A stretch of 32,513 nucleotides of DNA from Candidatus Aegiribacteria sp. (GCA_030613065.1 JAUWMQ010000017.1:1-32513), one strand, 5' to 3'. Counted from the stretch's first letter, positions 24,336-32,419 are shown. Made by a program: numbers and translations. Notes: generated from the letters alone by a model not told the origin.

Positions 24336-26110
24336 TGTCTGAATATCACTGTTCTGTTCGAAGAAGATAGGCCTGCAAGAAGACCCTGCCTGATATTCGA
24401 CAGCTGGTTTCTGTCCGGAACGTCAGGCTGAAGCGTGAGGTATTCTTCCAGTAGGAGCGCGTCGTCAACAAGTGTGATCTTAATGCTGTAATTTTCGGAT
24501 TCGAAAGGTTCCGGAAGCTCAATATGACCGGGAGGCAGATCTCTAAGAAGTATCCTGAGGTGGGCTGTGTAAGGTGTTTCAATATAAATATTTTCTCTGA
24601 ACTGCGGCAGTATGTACGCTGCAGCTCTTGAACTTACGAGATCCAGTATTTCAAGTCCCGGAATTATCAGCCAGATGGATTCTCCAGCCTGCACTATGCC
24701 GCATTCCCACTTTCCAGTTCCATCAAGGCTTAATGGTGTTCTGATGGAAGAGGGATCCCCTTCGAAGAAAACTTCTGCTCCGGGAAGAAGGCCAAAACAT
24801 CTTTCGATAAGCAGATGCATCTGTAACGGCTCGAATCCCGAAAGCATTGATCTGAAAAGTTCATCAGCGGCTCCTGCGAAATTTACAGAAATTCTGCCGG
24901 AGATGATGGATGAATCTTTACTGAGAGAACCTTCGATTATGATCGAAAGAGTATCTTCTGAATCGTCATCGGGAAAATATTCCAGGGGTGAACCTGACGG
25001 CGTCAGGGGCAAATATCCCCTGCCTCTCAGTGTATAGGTATATCCGCTGGGAGTAAAACTGTTCGTTGGATCGAGAAAAACTATTTCACCGATGGAATCT
25101 TCAAACATTACAAGCATATGATCGAAGCTTCTGGAGCCTGGATAAGATCCAAGTTCATTCGATACAGATGTCAGTATCGCAGAGGGCATCTGTCCCGCTC
25201 TGCGCAGAAGCCAGAGAAGAAGAACTGCTTTGTCCCTGCAAACACCTGACATCTCTTCCAGAGTCTCAACCGGGTTCCGGGGGGAGTAGCCAGGATCTCT
25301 TCCCCAGTTGCCGCTGAGGTATTCAATCTCCTCTGAAACCCAGGCGCACAGATTCTCCGGCTGATTCCCTGCGACCCCGATTATGGAATCCGCCAGAGTT
25401 GAATACTCAACCATGCAATCATCGATCAGGACGGAATAGAGCCCCCTGCTTAGATCATCTGATCTATGACTGGAGACACATACAAAGGGATTGGGATCCC
25501 GGGAAAACGGCAGATATAGAATTGGATTCCGGGAACCTGATTTCCAGATCATGCATTCCGTTCCGTCTTCCATGGTATACCTTTGAGTTTCAAAATCCCC
25601 TTCCGATTGAATGTGGATCTCCCTTGCGGTAGGCCACAGTACTTTGAATACGCCAAATTGGATGCTGTCCCTGGAGGCGGCGTAGAAAGTGAAGGAGTAG
25701 AAATCCCCCATTGGCAGGTATCTGATGCTGCGTCTGATCTCAACCTTGAGAGTATCACCTATCTCGATTCCAGGGAACTCGATAAGAACCTCCCTGAGGG
25801 AACTCTCAAGCCTTCCTGCAGCCAGAAGTGAACTATGCGGGTCTTCATGCAGTATCCCGCAGTCCTCTCCTCTTCCCGAGCGCCAGTGGCTGATTGAAGC
25901 TGTTACTTCCAGAGACTCCCAGGTATTCCTGAAGGAGGCGGATATTTCCCTGTAGCGGTCCACACCGGAAGCGGTAAGCGGTACAATTATCTCACGAGTG
26001 ATTTCTGTATAACCTGAATCAGGTGATGAACAGTCAATGGTAATGCTGTGTTCAAGGTATACTGCGTCCGGCGCTGATATGATAAGCAGCAGCAGCAGTG
26101 ACAATGTCAC
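24332..26110 (-). CDS. DUF3857/transglutaminase-like exported protein, triad intact
   Basis: 592 aa, starting at GTG 26110, which overlaps the surE stop (GTGA). A short signal sequence (residues 1-16) is followed by a DUF3857-like beta domain (about 20-160) and a transglutaminase core. The catalytic Cys291 lies in MSGVCRDKAVLLLWLLRRAG, His331 in RSFDHMLVM and Asp347 in VFLDPTNSF. These enzymes can cross-link, hydrolyse or cleave amide bonds in the cell envelope. The remaining ~200 residues contain further beta-rich segments. Its position with an inactive paralogue and a GT-C-like protein suggests a periplasmic protein-modification or envelope-assembly function; substrate unknown. Confidence 0.83.
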   Translation of the reverse strand: MTLSLLLLLIISAPDAVYLEHSITIDCSSPDSGYTEITREIIVPLTASGVDRYREISASFRNTWESLEVTASISHWRSGRGEDCGILHEDPHSSLLAAGRLESSLREVLIEFPGIEIGDTLKVEIRRSIRYLPMGDFYSFTFYAASRDSIQFGVFKVLWPTAREIHIQSEGDFETQRYTMEDGTECMIWKSGSRNPILYLPFSRDPNPFVCVSSHRSDDLSRGLYSVLIDDCMVEYSTLADSIIGVAGNQPENLCAWVSEEIEYLSGNWGRDPGYSPRNPVETLEEMSGVCRDKAVLLLWLLRRAGQMPSAILTSVSNELGSYPGSRSFDHMLVMFEDSIGEIVFLDPTNSFTPSGYTYTLRGRGYLPLTPSGSPLEYFPDDDSEDTLSIIIEGSLSKDSSIISGRISVNFAGAADELFRSMLSGFEPLQMHLLIERCFGLLPGAEVFFEGDPSSIRTPLSLDGTGKWECGIVQAGESIWLIIPGLEILDLVSSRAAAYILPQFRENIYIETPYTAHLRILLRDLPPGHIELPEPFESENYSIKITLVDDALLLEEYLTLQPDVPDRNQLSNIRQGLLAGLSSSNRTVIFRQ

Positions 26111-26859
26111 CTGCCCCCGTAAGTGAGCTCCAGATCAGGTGGGACAGCGTTGGAAGTCCTGTTGGAATCCAGCAGGGTCAGGCTTACCATGGACCTGCTG
26201 ATAGCATCCACATCAGAATCCAGAGGATCAACAACGGGTAAAGAACGGTATCTGTCGTATGCGAAAACCCTTCCCGGCTCAAGCTGTCTGAACGATATGT
26301 CCGACGAGAAGCGTGCCATCTTCGTCCATTTCATGCCTGCTATTTTATCAGGCTCAACTTCAGGCACGTTGATATTCAGGATTGTTCCTTCCGGTATTTT
26401 CCCTGCAATTCCTGCTTCCATCAGTGATTCAAGAACGGAAGATGCTGTTCGAAAAAAGGGTTTTCTGCTCGACGATGTTACCTGAACACTTATGGCAATT
26501 GATGTAATATCCCAGAGAGCGGCTTCAGTAGCGGCTGCAACGGTTCCTGAGTAGAAGATATTGTTAGCAAGGTTAGCGCCGGGATTGATCCCTGAAATAA
26601 GAATATCCGGCGGATTATCTTTCATTATTTCCATCAATGCAACTTTAACACAGTCGGTTGGAGTACCTTCCAGTGCCCATTTGCGTGGACCTTCCTCCCT
26701 CAGTTCCATAGAGGAGTAAAGTCCCAGAGCGTGACTCGTCCCGCTGCAGTGGTTGCGTGGAGCTACAACCCAGATCTCGTGAGCATCCTTCAGGAGATTC
26801 TCAAGCTCCACCAGGCCGGGCTGGTCGTATCCATCATCGTTTGTAAGGAGTATTCTCAT
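26107..26859 (-). CDS. surE: 5'/3'-nucleotidase SurE
   Basis: 250 aa. SurE is a metal-dependent nucleoside 5'/3'-monophosphate phosphatase. All family motifs are seen: the N-terminal MRILLTNDDG (metal-binding Asp8/Asp9), APRNHCSGTSHALGL, LEGTPTDCVKVAL, and SGINPGANLANNIFYSGTVAAATEAAL. The ATG at 26859 is chosen because the protein then begins exactly at the conserved core and only 4 bases lie between it and the stop of the upstream porV-like gene. A longer reading to 26937 would place 26 extra residues on top of that gene. In E. coli surE is a stationary-phase survival gene, next to pcm; here it sits in an envelope gene run. Confidence 0.94.
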   Translation of the reverse strand: MRILLTNDDGYDQPGLVELENLLKDAHEIWVVAPRNHCSGTSHALGLYSSMELREEGPRKWALEGTPTDCVKVALMEIMKDNPPDILISGINPGANLANNIFYSGTVAAATEAALWDITSIAISVQVTSSSRKPFFRTASSVLESLMEAGIAGKIPEGTILNINVPEVEPDKIAGMKWTKMARFSSDISFRQLEPGRVFAYDRYRSLPVVDPLDSDVDAISRSMVSLTLLDSNRTSNAVPPDLELTYGGR

Positions 26860-26863
26860 ACTG

Positions 26864-27766
26864 TCAGAGGGACTTGTGGAGTGTGAACCGGTGTACGGTA
26901 CCAAGTACATAATCCGTAGGAACGAAAGCGTAATCAAGTGTCCAGCTTCCCGCCGAAAGACCTATGCCTGATGTAAAATCTCTGGAATCATCGAGGAATC
27001 TCATCCCGAAGCGGAGTTTCAACCATTTCTGAGGTGTATACTCGAGCCCGCTGCCTGCTGAAAGCGAGTTATCCAGTGGTTTTCCTACTTCCGCCGATAT
27101 GGCGGCATCCCCGAATGGGAAATGAAAACTGTACCTTCCACCCAACCTCCAGGTGGCCGGAAGCCTGAAATCATCTTCCACCATTGTGACTGAAGGCCCC
27201 AGATGCTGCAGTGAAGCAGCAAGATCAAGACCTGTTAAAGGGTGTATTACGACTCCAGCGTCAAAAGCAATTCCTGTAGCGCTTTCCATCCATATCTTCT
27301 CGCGCAGGAGTTTCATCCCGATGCCAAGGTCAAATATCCCAAGCCTGATACCCGCTGCCGCATGAAAGGAAATGTCCCATGCGGAAAATGTTGTAATCGG
27401 TTCGGAGCTGGCCGTCTCCCTCATTTCGAGGTTTCCCACATATAAGAATCGGGTTCCGAGGGCGCATTTTACCCGGTTAAGGTTGAAATTCCAGGAAAGA
27501 AAGTTCTGTGCAGCATCTCCAAGCCACTGATTATGACCTGCGGATATGCCGCCTTCACTCAGCGATGCCAGCAGAGCCGGGTTTGTGAAACCCGCAAGAT
27601 TAGCGCTGTTCAGCAGGCCTGTTCCACCGAGTGCCGCAGCCCTTGCTCCGGGATCTATTTTCAGAAAACTGAAAGCTCCAGCACCGGCATCACGGTAGAC
27701 CTCGTCAGATGAGAAGACCGGGAGCACTGTAATAATCATAATTGCAGCAAATAATATTGTTTTCAT
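26864..27766 (-). CDS. PorV/PorQ-family outer-membrane protein
   Basis: 300 aa with a signal peptide (residues 1-19) and an 8-14-strand beta-barrel pattern of alternating hydrophobic residues ending in FTLHKSL. The N-terminal part GAGAFSFLKIDPGARAAALG and the following NSANLAGFTNPALLA are characteristic of the PorV/PorQ (UPF0164) family. In Bacteroidota, PorV shuttles T9SS cargo to the attachment complex by binding its C-terminal domain; PorQ has a related role. The T9SS sorting domains at the left of the window fit with such a system. The gene heads the long - strand run and its start has a GGTGAT Shine-Dalgarno-like stretch. Confidence 0.87.
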   Translation of the reverse strand: MKTILFAAIMIITVLPVFSSDEVYRDAGAGAFSFLKIDPGARAAALGGTGLLNSANLAGFTNPALLASLSEGGISAGHNQWLGDAAQNFLSWNFNLNRVKCALGTRFLYVGNLEMRETASSEPITTFSAWDISFHAAAGIRLGIFDLGIGMKLLREKIWMESATGIAFDAGVVIHPLTGLDLAASLQHLGPSVTMVEDDFRLPATWRLGGRYSFHFPFGDAAISAEVGKPLDNSLSAGSGLEYTPQKWLKLRFGMRFLDDSRDFTSGIGLSAGSWTLDYAFVPTDYVLGTVHRFTLHKSL

Positions 27767-27878
27767 GTATCACCATTCTGAATAAGTTCTTCAGTGTATT
27801 ATCATCATCTGGCTTCTATCGCGCAAATTGACAATAGTTCCACTTCCGCAGGAAGAAATAAGTGAATCGGAGATACAC

Positions 27879-28685
27879 TTGAAAGCTGTACATTTCGCGA
27901 CTGGAAGACATGACGGAAATTACAACATGGCTTTCGACAGGCTGCTTATGGAACATTTGAGGGAAAACAGGTGGGATTTTATTCTAAGAACCTACGGCTG
28001 GGATCCAGCATGTGTTTCAATAGGAAAGCTACAGAATACTCATCATGAAATTAACGCAGATAAGCTTTTTGCCGATGGTTACGGGCTGGTGCGCAGGCCG
28101 ACAGGCGGCAGGGCGGTATGGCATGAAACAGAATTGACATACAGTATAGTCGCTGCATCAGATCATGCCGCGGTATCAGGCTCCATAAGTGAAGCACTTA
28201 AGAAAACAGCTGCTCCTATGGTAAGAGCCATGAATGCTCTCGGAATACAGGTTGCGGTAAGCCCCACAGAAAAGCACAGGGCAGGCGGCCCGAGATCATC
28301 CGGTAACCCATGTTTCACATCTCATGGTAAATGGGAGGTTGGAACCCCTGACGGAAGAAAACTCGTCGGAAGCGCGCAGGCCCGCAGCCGTGGAGTCTAT
28401 CTCGAACAGGGTTCTATCCTCTTTGAGAACGATCAGCTGAAGATACTGGACTATCTTCCAGTCGATACTTCTCCCGGCTTGAAGATAATTCTCAGGCGTC
28501 ATCTTACGGAAGGAATCGCCTGCTTACGCGAATTCGACCCGTGCATTGAAATAAACGATATGGAAAACGCCCTTCATGAATCCTTCTCTCTAATCGCTGG
28601 AAATCATCTTGAGTATTTACCTTACGAAGAACTTGAGGGAGAACGTCTGAGTGAACTTGAATGCGAGTGCAGAAGTGACATATAA
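27879..28685 (+). CDS. lipM: LipM-like octanoyltransferase (biotin/lipoate A/B protein ligase family)
   Basis: 268 aa from TTG 27879, chosen for GGAG at 27869-27872 six bases upstream; another in-frame TTG at 27828 lacks a ribosome site. Family motifs: NYNMAFDRLLMEHL at the start, RRPTGGRAVWHETELTYS (octanoyl/lipoyl-binding), NPCFTSHGKWEV with a cysteine where LipM has its acyl-thioester Cys, and GRKLVGSAQARSRGVYLEQGSIL. LipM moves octanoyl from acyl carrier protein to GcvH, after which LipA inserts sulfur. The adjacent lipA (35-base overlap) supports LipM rather than an ATP-dependent LplA ligase. It could still be a ligase or LipL; substrate proteins are not in the window. Confidence 0.84.
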   Translation: MKAVHFATGRHDGNYNMAFDRLLMEHLRENRWDFILRTYGWDPACVSIGKLQNTHHEINADKLFADGYGLVRRPTGGRAVWHETELTYSIVAASDHAAVSGSISEALKKTAAPMVRAMNALGIQVAVSPTEKHRAGGPRSSGNPCFTSHGKWEVGTPDGRKLVGSAQARSRGVYLEQGSILFENDQLKILDYLPVDTSPGLKIILRRHLTEGIACLREFDPCIEINDMENALHESFSLIAGNHLEYLPYEELEGERLSELECECRSDI

Positions 28686-29547
28686 TAAAAAACCATCATG
28701 GCTCAGAATGCCGGCACGCGGATCTGAAGAAGCAGCGAAAGTGAGATCAATTCTTAGAAAATACAGCCTCGATACAGTATGCAGGCAGGCTATGTGCCCG
28801 AATCTGGGACACTGTTTTCAGCGTGGGACAGCAACTTTTCTCATACTCGGAAGAGAGTGCACAAGATCATGCCTGTACTGCGCCATTGAGCATACCGATG
28901 GTATTCTTGAAAAGCCCGATGTCAACGAGCCTGAGAGACTTGCGGAAGCTTCAGCAGAGATGAATCTGAAGTACGTTGTCATCACATCTGTGACAAGAGA
29001 TGACCTTGAGGATGGCGGCGCAGGTCATTTTGCGAATACTGTTAAAGCTGTTAGAAAGAGGATACCCGGTGTGGTGATTGAGGTTCTCACACCTGATTTC
29101 CGTGGCAGCAGCGATGCCCTGAAAGTAATTGCGGATTCGGAGCCTGATGTATTCAATCACAACCTCGAGACCGTTGAGCGACTCTTTCCCGATGTCAGGC
29201 CTGAAGCTTCCTACGGAATGTCCCTTGATGTGATTGAATTGTACGGTAAGCTTGCTCCCTCCACTCCCCTCAAAAGCGGACTTATGCTTGGCCTGGGAGA
29301 GACTGAGAGAGAGATCAGAATTGCTCTTCAGAACCTGAGGGAAAGAGGTGTCATCATGCTCACATTGGGTCAGTACCTTCAGCCTTCCCGAAGGCACTGG
29401 CCGGTGAAAAGGTACGTGACGCCCGATGAATTCGACGCATGGAAAGATGAAGCACTCTCTATGGGTTTTCTTTCCGTAGCATCGGGCCCCCTTGTAAGAA
29501 GTTCCTTCCAGGCGGATATGCATTGGGGGCCGGGCCTCAAAAATTAA
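28651..29547 (+). CDS. lipA: Lipoyl synthase
   Basis: 298 aa. LipA is a radical-SAM enzyme that inserts two sulfurs into protein-bound octanoate. The auxiliary cluster motif CRQAMCPNLGHC (C-x4-C-x5-C) and the radical-SAM motif CTRSCLYC (C-x3-C-x2-C) are complete. VTRDDLEDGGAGHFA, FNHNLETVERLFP and LGLGETEREI are conserved, and the C-terminal RSSFQAD supplies the serine that ligates the auxiliary cluster. The GTG start at 28651 has GGGAG at 28637-28641 and lies inside the end of the lipM-like gene. The last six codons (GPGLKN) fall in the left arm of a 16-base inverted repeat, so the extreme C-terminus may have been reshaped by repeat insertion. Confidence 0.96.
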   Translation: MNLNASAEVTYNKKPSWLRMPARGSEEAAKVRSILRKYSLDTVCRQAMCPNLGHCFQRGTATFLILGRECTRSCLYCAIEHTDGILEKPDVNEPERLAEASAEMNLKYVVITSVTRDDLEDGGAGHFANTVKAVRKRIPGVVIEVLTPDFRGSSDALKVIADSEPDVFNHNLETVERLFPDVRPEASYGMSLDVIELYGKLAPSTPLKSGLMLGLGETEREIRIALQNLRERGVIMLTLGQYLQPSRRHWPVKRYVTPDEFDAWKDEALSMGFLSVASGPLVRSSFQADMHWGPGLKN

Positions 29548-29614
29548 CATTATTAGCAAAAGGGGTCAGGCACCAAACGCTGGCACCAAACGCTAAGATT
29601 TGAGGCCCGGCCCC
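29526..29614. repeat. 16-bp perfect inverted repeat with internal 13-bp tandem repeat between lipA and the 2H gene
   Basis: The left arm GGGGCCGGGCCTCAAA (29526-29541, inside lipA) pairs with TTTGAGGCCCGGCCCC (29599-29614). Between the arms, GGCACCAAACGCT is repeated in tandem (29569-29581 and 29582-29594), preceded by AAAAGGGGTCA. The middle string AAAAGGGGTCAGGCACC itself resembles the arm sequence, so three related units (two +, one -) seem clustered. The layout resembles REP-type elements, and the GC-rich stem could stop transcription from both sides. Confidence 0.8.
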
Positions 29615-29626
29615 TTTACGGCCTCT

Positions 29627-30169
29627 TTATTCCTCCAGTTTGTAGCTTCTTATTGAATGTACTGATTCGCGGTCAAAGGTCAGAAGGCCGATTTCCTTTA
29701 CCCATCCCCGTATCGGGAGATTGATTATATCCATACAGGCATTGATCGCCTTCGGCAGATCAGCTGGTGGAAGCCCCAGAGTCAGTGAACAGTGGGGGAC
29801 CCAGGATCCGGGGCGGTAGAGCCCCTCGGAGAACTCCTTCATTTCCTTGAATATCCTGTAGAGCTGATCGTGCACGATTATAAGTGAAGGCGTAAATACC
29901 GGCCCCAGAAAGACAGTCCCGCTTTCGGGGCCGAATGTTGCTATAGAAGAGAAGCTAACTGGAAATACTTTGTGAGTTTTGGCGAAGTCCATAAGGTCAT
30001 CAAGTATGAAGTCGGGTTCAAGATCCTCCCATATAGCCAGGGTGAGATGTGGCTTGCCGCCTGACCGCAGCAGCGGTGATGACAATCCCCTTGTTCTCAG
30101 AATACTCCAGGCACGAGTTATGGTGCTTTCGGTCTCGCTGTCAAGAAACAGACATATGTCACATGCCAT
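29627..30169 (-). CDS. 2H phosphoesterase / 2'-5' RNA ligase-like protein
   Basis: 180 aa. Two His-x-Ser/Thr motifs define the family: His41-Leu-Thr43 in GGKPHLTLAIW and His126-Cys-Ser128 in VPHCSLTLGL. These line the catalytic cleft of 2H phosphoesterases, which act on 2',3'-cyclic phosphates or 2'-5' linkages in RNA or nucleotides. It is transcribed divergently from the dihydrouridine synthase gene (about 55-base gap) and converges on lipA across the inverted repeat. The biological substrate is not known for most members. Confidence 0.85.
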   Translation of the reverse strand: MACDICLFLDSETESTITRAWSILRTRGLSSPLLRSGGKPHLTLAIWEDLEPDFILDDLMDFAKTHKVFPVSFSSIATFGPESGTVFLGPVFTPSLIIVHDQLYRIFKEMKEFSEGLYRPGSWVPHCSLTLGLPPADLPKAINACMDIINLPIRGWVKEIGLLTFDRESVHSIRSYKLEE

Positions 30170-30224
30170 TACAAATCACTTCTATCATTCACCCTGCAGT
30201 TATGCTTCAAGTTATCCTCTGTAT

Positions 30225-31211
30225 ATGTTTGCCTTCATGGAAAACAACGCTTTTAGGGAATATACCCATGGACTGGTCCTCGCGCCGATGGCCGGTTCCA
30301 CCGACTCGGCATTCAGAAGGATATGCCGCCGCATGGGGGCTACTGCGGTAGTTACTGAAATGGTTGCAGCCGCTGGACTGTCAAGGAAATCAGTTAAATC
30401 ACACAAGCTGCTTCGTTTCCACCCGGAGGAAAAACCGATAGGAGTTCAGCTTTTCGGGAAGAGGCCCGGAGATTTTGAAAGAGCAGCAGAGCTTGTTTCG
30501 GGAATGGATTTTGATTTCATTGATATCAACGCTGGTTGTCCTGTTAAAAAGGTCGTTAACAGCGGCTCAGGTTCAGCCCTTCTCAGGAACATCCCTGCAC
30601 TGACCGCAATTGTAAGAGCAGTTTCTTCGCAGACCTCACTGCCTGGCACTGTGAAGATCCGTATAGGGTGGTCCCCTGCAGAGCCTGTTCTCGACAGTCT
30701 TCCCGCTATTCTCGCTGATGAAGGCGCTGCGGCAATAGCCGTACACGGAAGGTACAGATCGGATATGTTCGCTGGAGAAGTCAGAAAAAGAGAGATTGAG
30801 AAAATCGTTCGAAACTCACCGGTTCCCGTTATCGCCAACGGTGATTCCAGAAGTGTTTCAGATGCGCTTGACCTGATTGATTCCACCGGGGCTGCAGGAT
30901 TGATGATTGGCAGGGGCTCCCTTGGTAACCCCTGGATATTCAGGGGGCTTCTTTCAGGAAAACCTGAGGATGCCTCTCCCCTTCCTGAGGAGGTCGTATC
31001 CGTAATCTGGCAACAATACAAGTGGATGAGTGAGTACATTCCCGAGAGTCACCTCTATCATGTCCTGAGAGGACAGCTCCTTAACTACATTAGAGGCTTC
31101 AGGGGTGCTGCTGCTCTTCGGGGCAAAGCGGTGGGGGTGGATAGCAGAGAAGATCTTTCAGATATTCTGTCTGAACTGGAGGAACTGCTCAAAACGGAAA
31201 GGCATACATGA
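30225..31211 (+). CDS. dus: tRNA-dihydrouridine synthase
   Basis: 328 aa (324 if the second ATG at 30237 is used; neither has a clear ribosome site). Dus enzymes reduce uridines in the tRNA D-loop with FMN and NADPH. Visible features: VLAPMAGSTDSAFR (FMN-barrel start), GVQLFGKRPGD, the catalytic cysteine in DINAGCPVKKVVNSGSGSALL, the AVHGRYRSDMFAG strand, IANGDSRSVSDAL, and the phosphate-binding GLMIGRGSLGNPWIF. The helical C-terminal tRNA-binding part is present. Open reading extends upstream to 29979 but would run over the divergent 2H gene. The stop overlaps the next gene by 4 bases. Confidence 0.94.
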   Translation: MFAFMENNAFREYTHGLVLAPMAGSTDSAFRRICRRMGATAVVTEMVAAAGLSRKSVKSHKLLRFHPEEKPIGVQLFGKRPGDFERAAELVSGMDFDFIDINAGCPVKKVVNSGSGSALLRNIPALTAIVRAVSSQTSLPGTVKIRIGWSPAEPVLDSLPAILADEGAAAIAVHGRYRSDMFAGEVRKREIEKIVRNSPVPVIANGDSRSVSDALDLIDSTGAAGLMIGRGSLGNPWIFRGLLSGKPEDASPLPEEVVSVIWQQYKWMSEYIPESHLYHVLRGQLLNYIRGFRGAAALRGKAVGVDSREDLSDILSELEELLKTERHT

Positions 31212-31966
31212 GCAAAGCAGCGGCGGTGATCGCTTATCTTACCCTCTTATCCCTCTCGTGTGGAACCCCGGAAACTCTTATTCTGCCTGATATTGCGCGT
31301 TACACAGCTGAAGAACGCTGCAGATATACCTGGCACGAGAACGACGGGTGGGCTTTCATCGCATGGGCGATAGATATTGAAGGTGGAGCTGAGACGCTCG
31401 CGATACAATCAGGTTATTCACCATCTGAGCGGCCGGAAAATGGAGTGGAAGTAACGCTGCCCTTTCCGGAAGAACTTTCCGAAACTCTTGAGAATCGCCT
31501 TGAAGCTGCGCGGATGGTACGGGAGGCAACCGATGTGCTTGAAACCGGGGACACTGCATCGGTCAGAAACCTGCTGGAATCAGCAATGGAAAGGGATCCT
31601 TTGTGGTCCATTCCGGCTTACAATCTATCTCTGATCATCCTCAGACAGGAAGGCCCCGTGGCTGTGCTTGAACTCCTTCAGCCCATTGCCCATAAATACG
31701 ATGCCGCTCTTATCCAATCCGAGATCGCCTGGAACTGCGGTGATCCTGATAAAGCTCTGAGGCAGCTTGAGATATGCCTGATGGATGAATCTCCCCCCTT
31801 CGAAGCACTGGCAGCAGCAGCTCTTATTTACACTGTCACCGGTAACTACTATCAGGCTTCCGGAATATGGAGAGAAATCCTGGCCAGCCCTGAAGCGGAC
31901 GCTTCCATAAGACTTATGGCTGCGAAGTACGCCATACTTTACGAGGAACGTAACAGACAACCCTAA
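31208..31966 (+). CDS. Lipoprotein-like protein with LysM-like segment and TPR-like helices
   Basis: 252 aa. A signal peptide with a good lipobox (LSLSC, Cys18) predicts an envelope lipoprotein. Residues about 40-80 (GWAFIAWAIDIEGGAETLAI, a YSP turn, then NGVEVTLP) loosely follow a LysM pattern, which in other proteins binds peptidoglycan. The remaining part (about 85-245) has repeated helix pairs (VREATDVLETGDTASVRNLL; AALIYTVTGNYYQASGIWRE) like TPRs. The start overlaps the dus stop by 4 bases (ATGA), which ties its expression to dus without an obvious functional link. The LysM reading is tentative. Confidence 0.76.
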   Translation: MSKAAAVIAYLTLLSLSCGTPETLILPDIARYTAEERCRYTWHENDGWAFIAWAIDIEGGAETLAIQSGYSPSERPENGVEVTLPFPEELSETLENRLEAARMVREATDVLETGDTASVRNLLESAMERDPLWSIPAYNLSLIILRQEGPVAVLELLQPIAHKYDAALIQSEIAWNCGDPDKALRQLEICLMDESPPFEALAAAALIYTVTGNYYQASGIWREILASPEADASIRLMAAKYAILYEERNRQP

Positions 31967-32310
31967 GAATCAACGAAACCAAGTTCGGTGCTGAAGAAAT
32001 AGTGTACCTCATCTCCGATGCTGACAATCTTGAAATCCATTCTTGAATCACCGTTGTAATCGTCTATTTCCACATACTCCGGCATCCAGTTGATAAGAAA
32101 GACCCTCTCCTTTATGGGATCTCCCGGCTTCTGCATGGATAGCACGAGTTCATTCAGTTCACGGGAGCTGAGTACAACAACTCTGGCCAGTACACCATCA
32201 ATTTCCATGTGTTCGCTGTAGATAACCCTGTTTACAGCGCACGAAGCAAGAGTTTGAAGGATCATCATCGATAAGAGAGCTGCAATGCCTGAAAGAGAAT
32301 TGGATTTCAT
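31963..32310 (-). CDS. Small putative lipoprotein of unknown function
   Basis: 115 aa. The signal region (residues 1-23) ends in TLASC, a plausible lipobox with Cys24. The mature part is short, with beta-strand-like stretches (GVLARVVVLSS, YVEIDDYNGDSRMDF, GDEVHYFFSTE); DDYNGDSRMD resembles an acidic EF-hand/dockerin-type loop. I do not recognise the family. Its TAG (31963-31965) interleaves with the TAA of the convergent lipoprotein gene (31964-31966). A GAGGT about 13 bases before the ATG is the only ribosome-site candidate. Confidence 0.7.
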   Translation of the reverse strand: MKSNSLSGIAALLSMMILQTLASCAVNRVIYSEHMEIDGVLARVVVLSSRELNELVLSMQKPGDPIKERVFLINWMPEYVEIDDYNGDSRMDFKIVSIGDEVHYFFSTELGFVDS

Positions 32311-32419
32311 AGTTCTTGGTTTTACCTCTTCTGTCGAGATTCAGGATAATGAAAATATGTATATAGTACTATTACACTGTCAGGCATTATCTGTCGTGTC
32401 CTGCTCGTTCTTTGATGCC

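Noticed and set aside
27828-27833. TTGACA as a sigma-70 -35 box
   Set aside because: No acceptable -10 hexamer lies 16-18 bases downstream, so the match alone was not annotated as a promoter.
28951-29559. 202-residue - strand frame opposite lipA
   Set aside because: It mirrors conserved LipA coding sequence and shows no domain.
29979-30224. N-terminal extension of the dihydrouridine synthase
   Set aside because: It overlaps the divergent 2H phosphoesterase gene by about 190 bases and is not part of the Dus fold.
32340-32383. Promoter for the small lipoprotein gene (CTGACA with TATACA-like sequence on the - strand)
   Set aside because: The best hexamer pairs have spacers of 14 or 16 with weak -10 matches, so support was judged too low.
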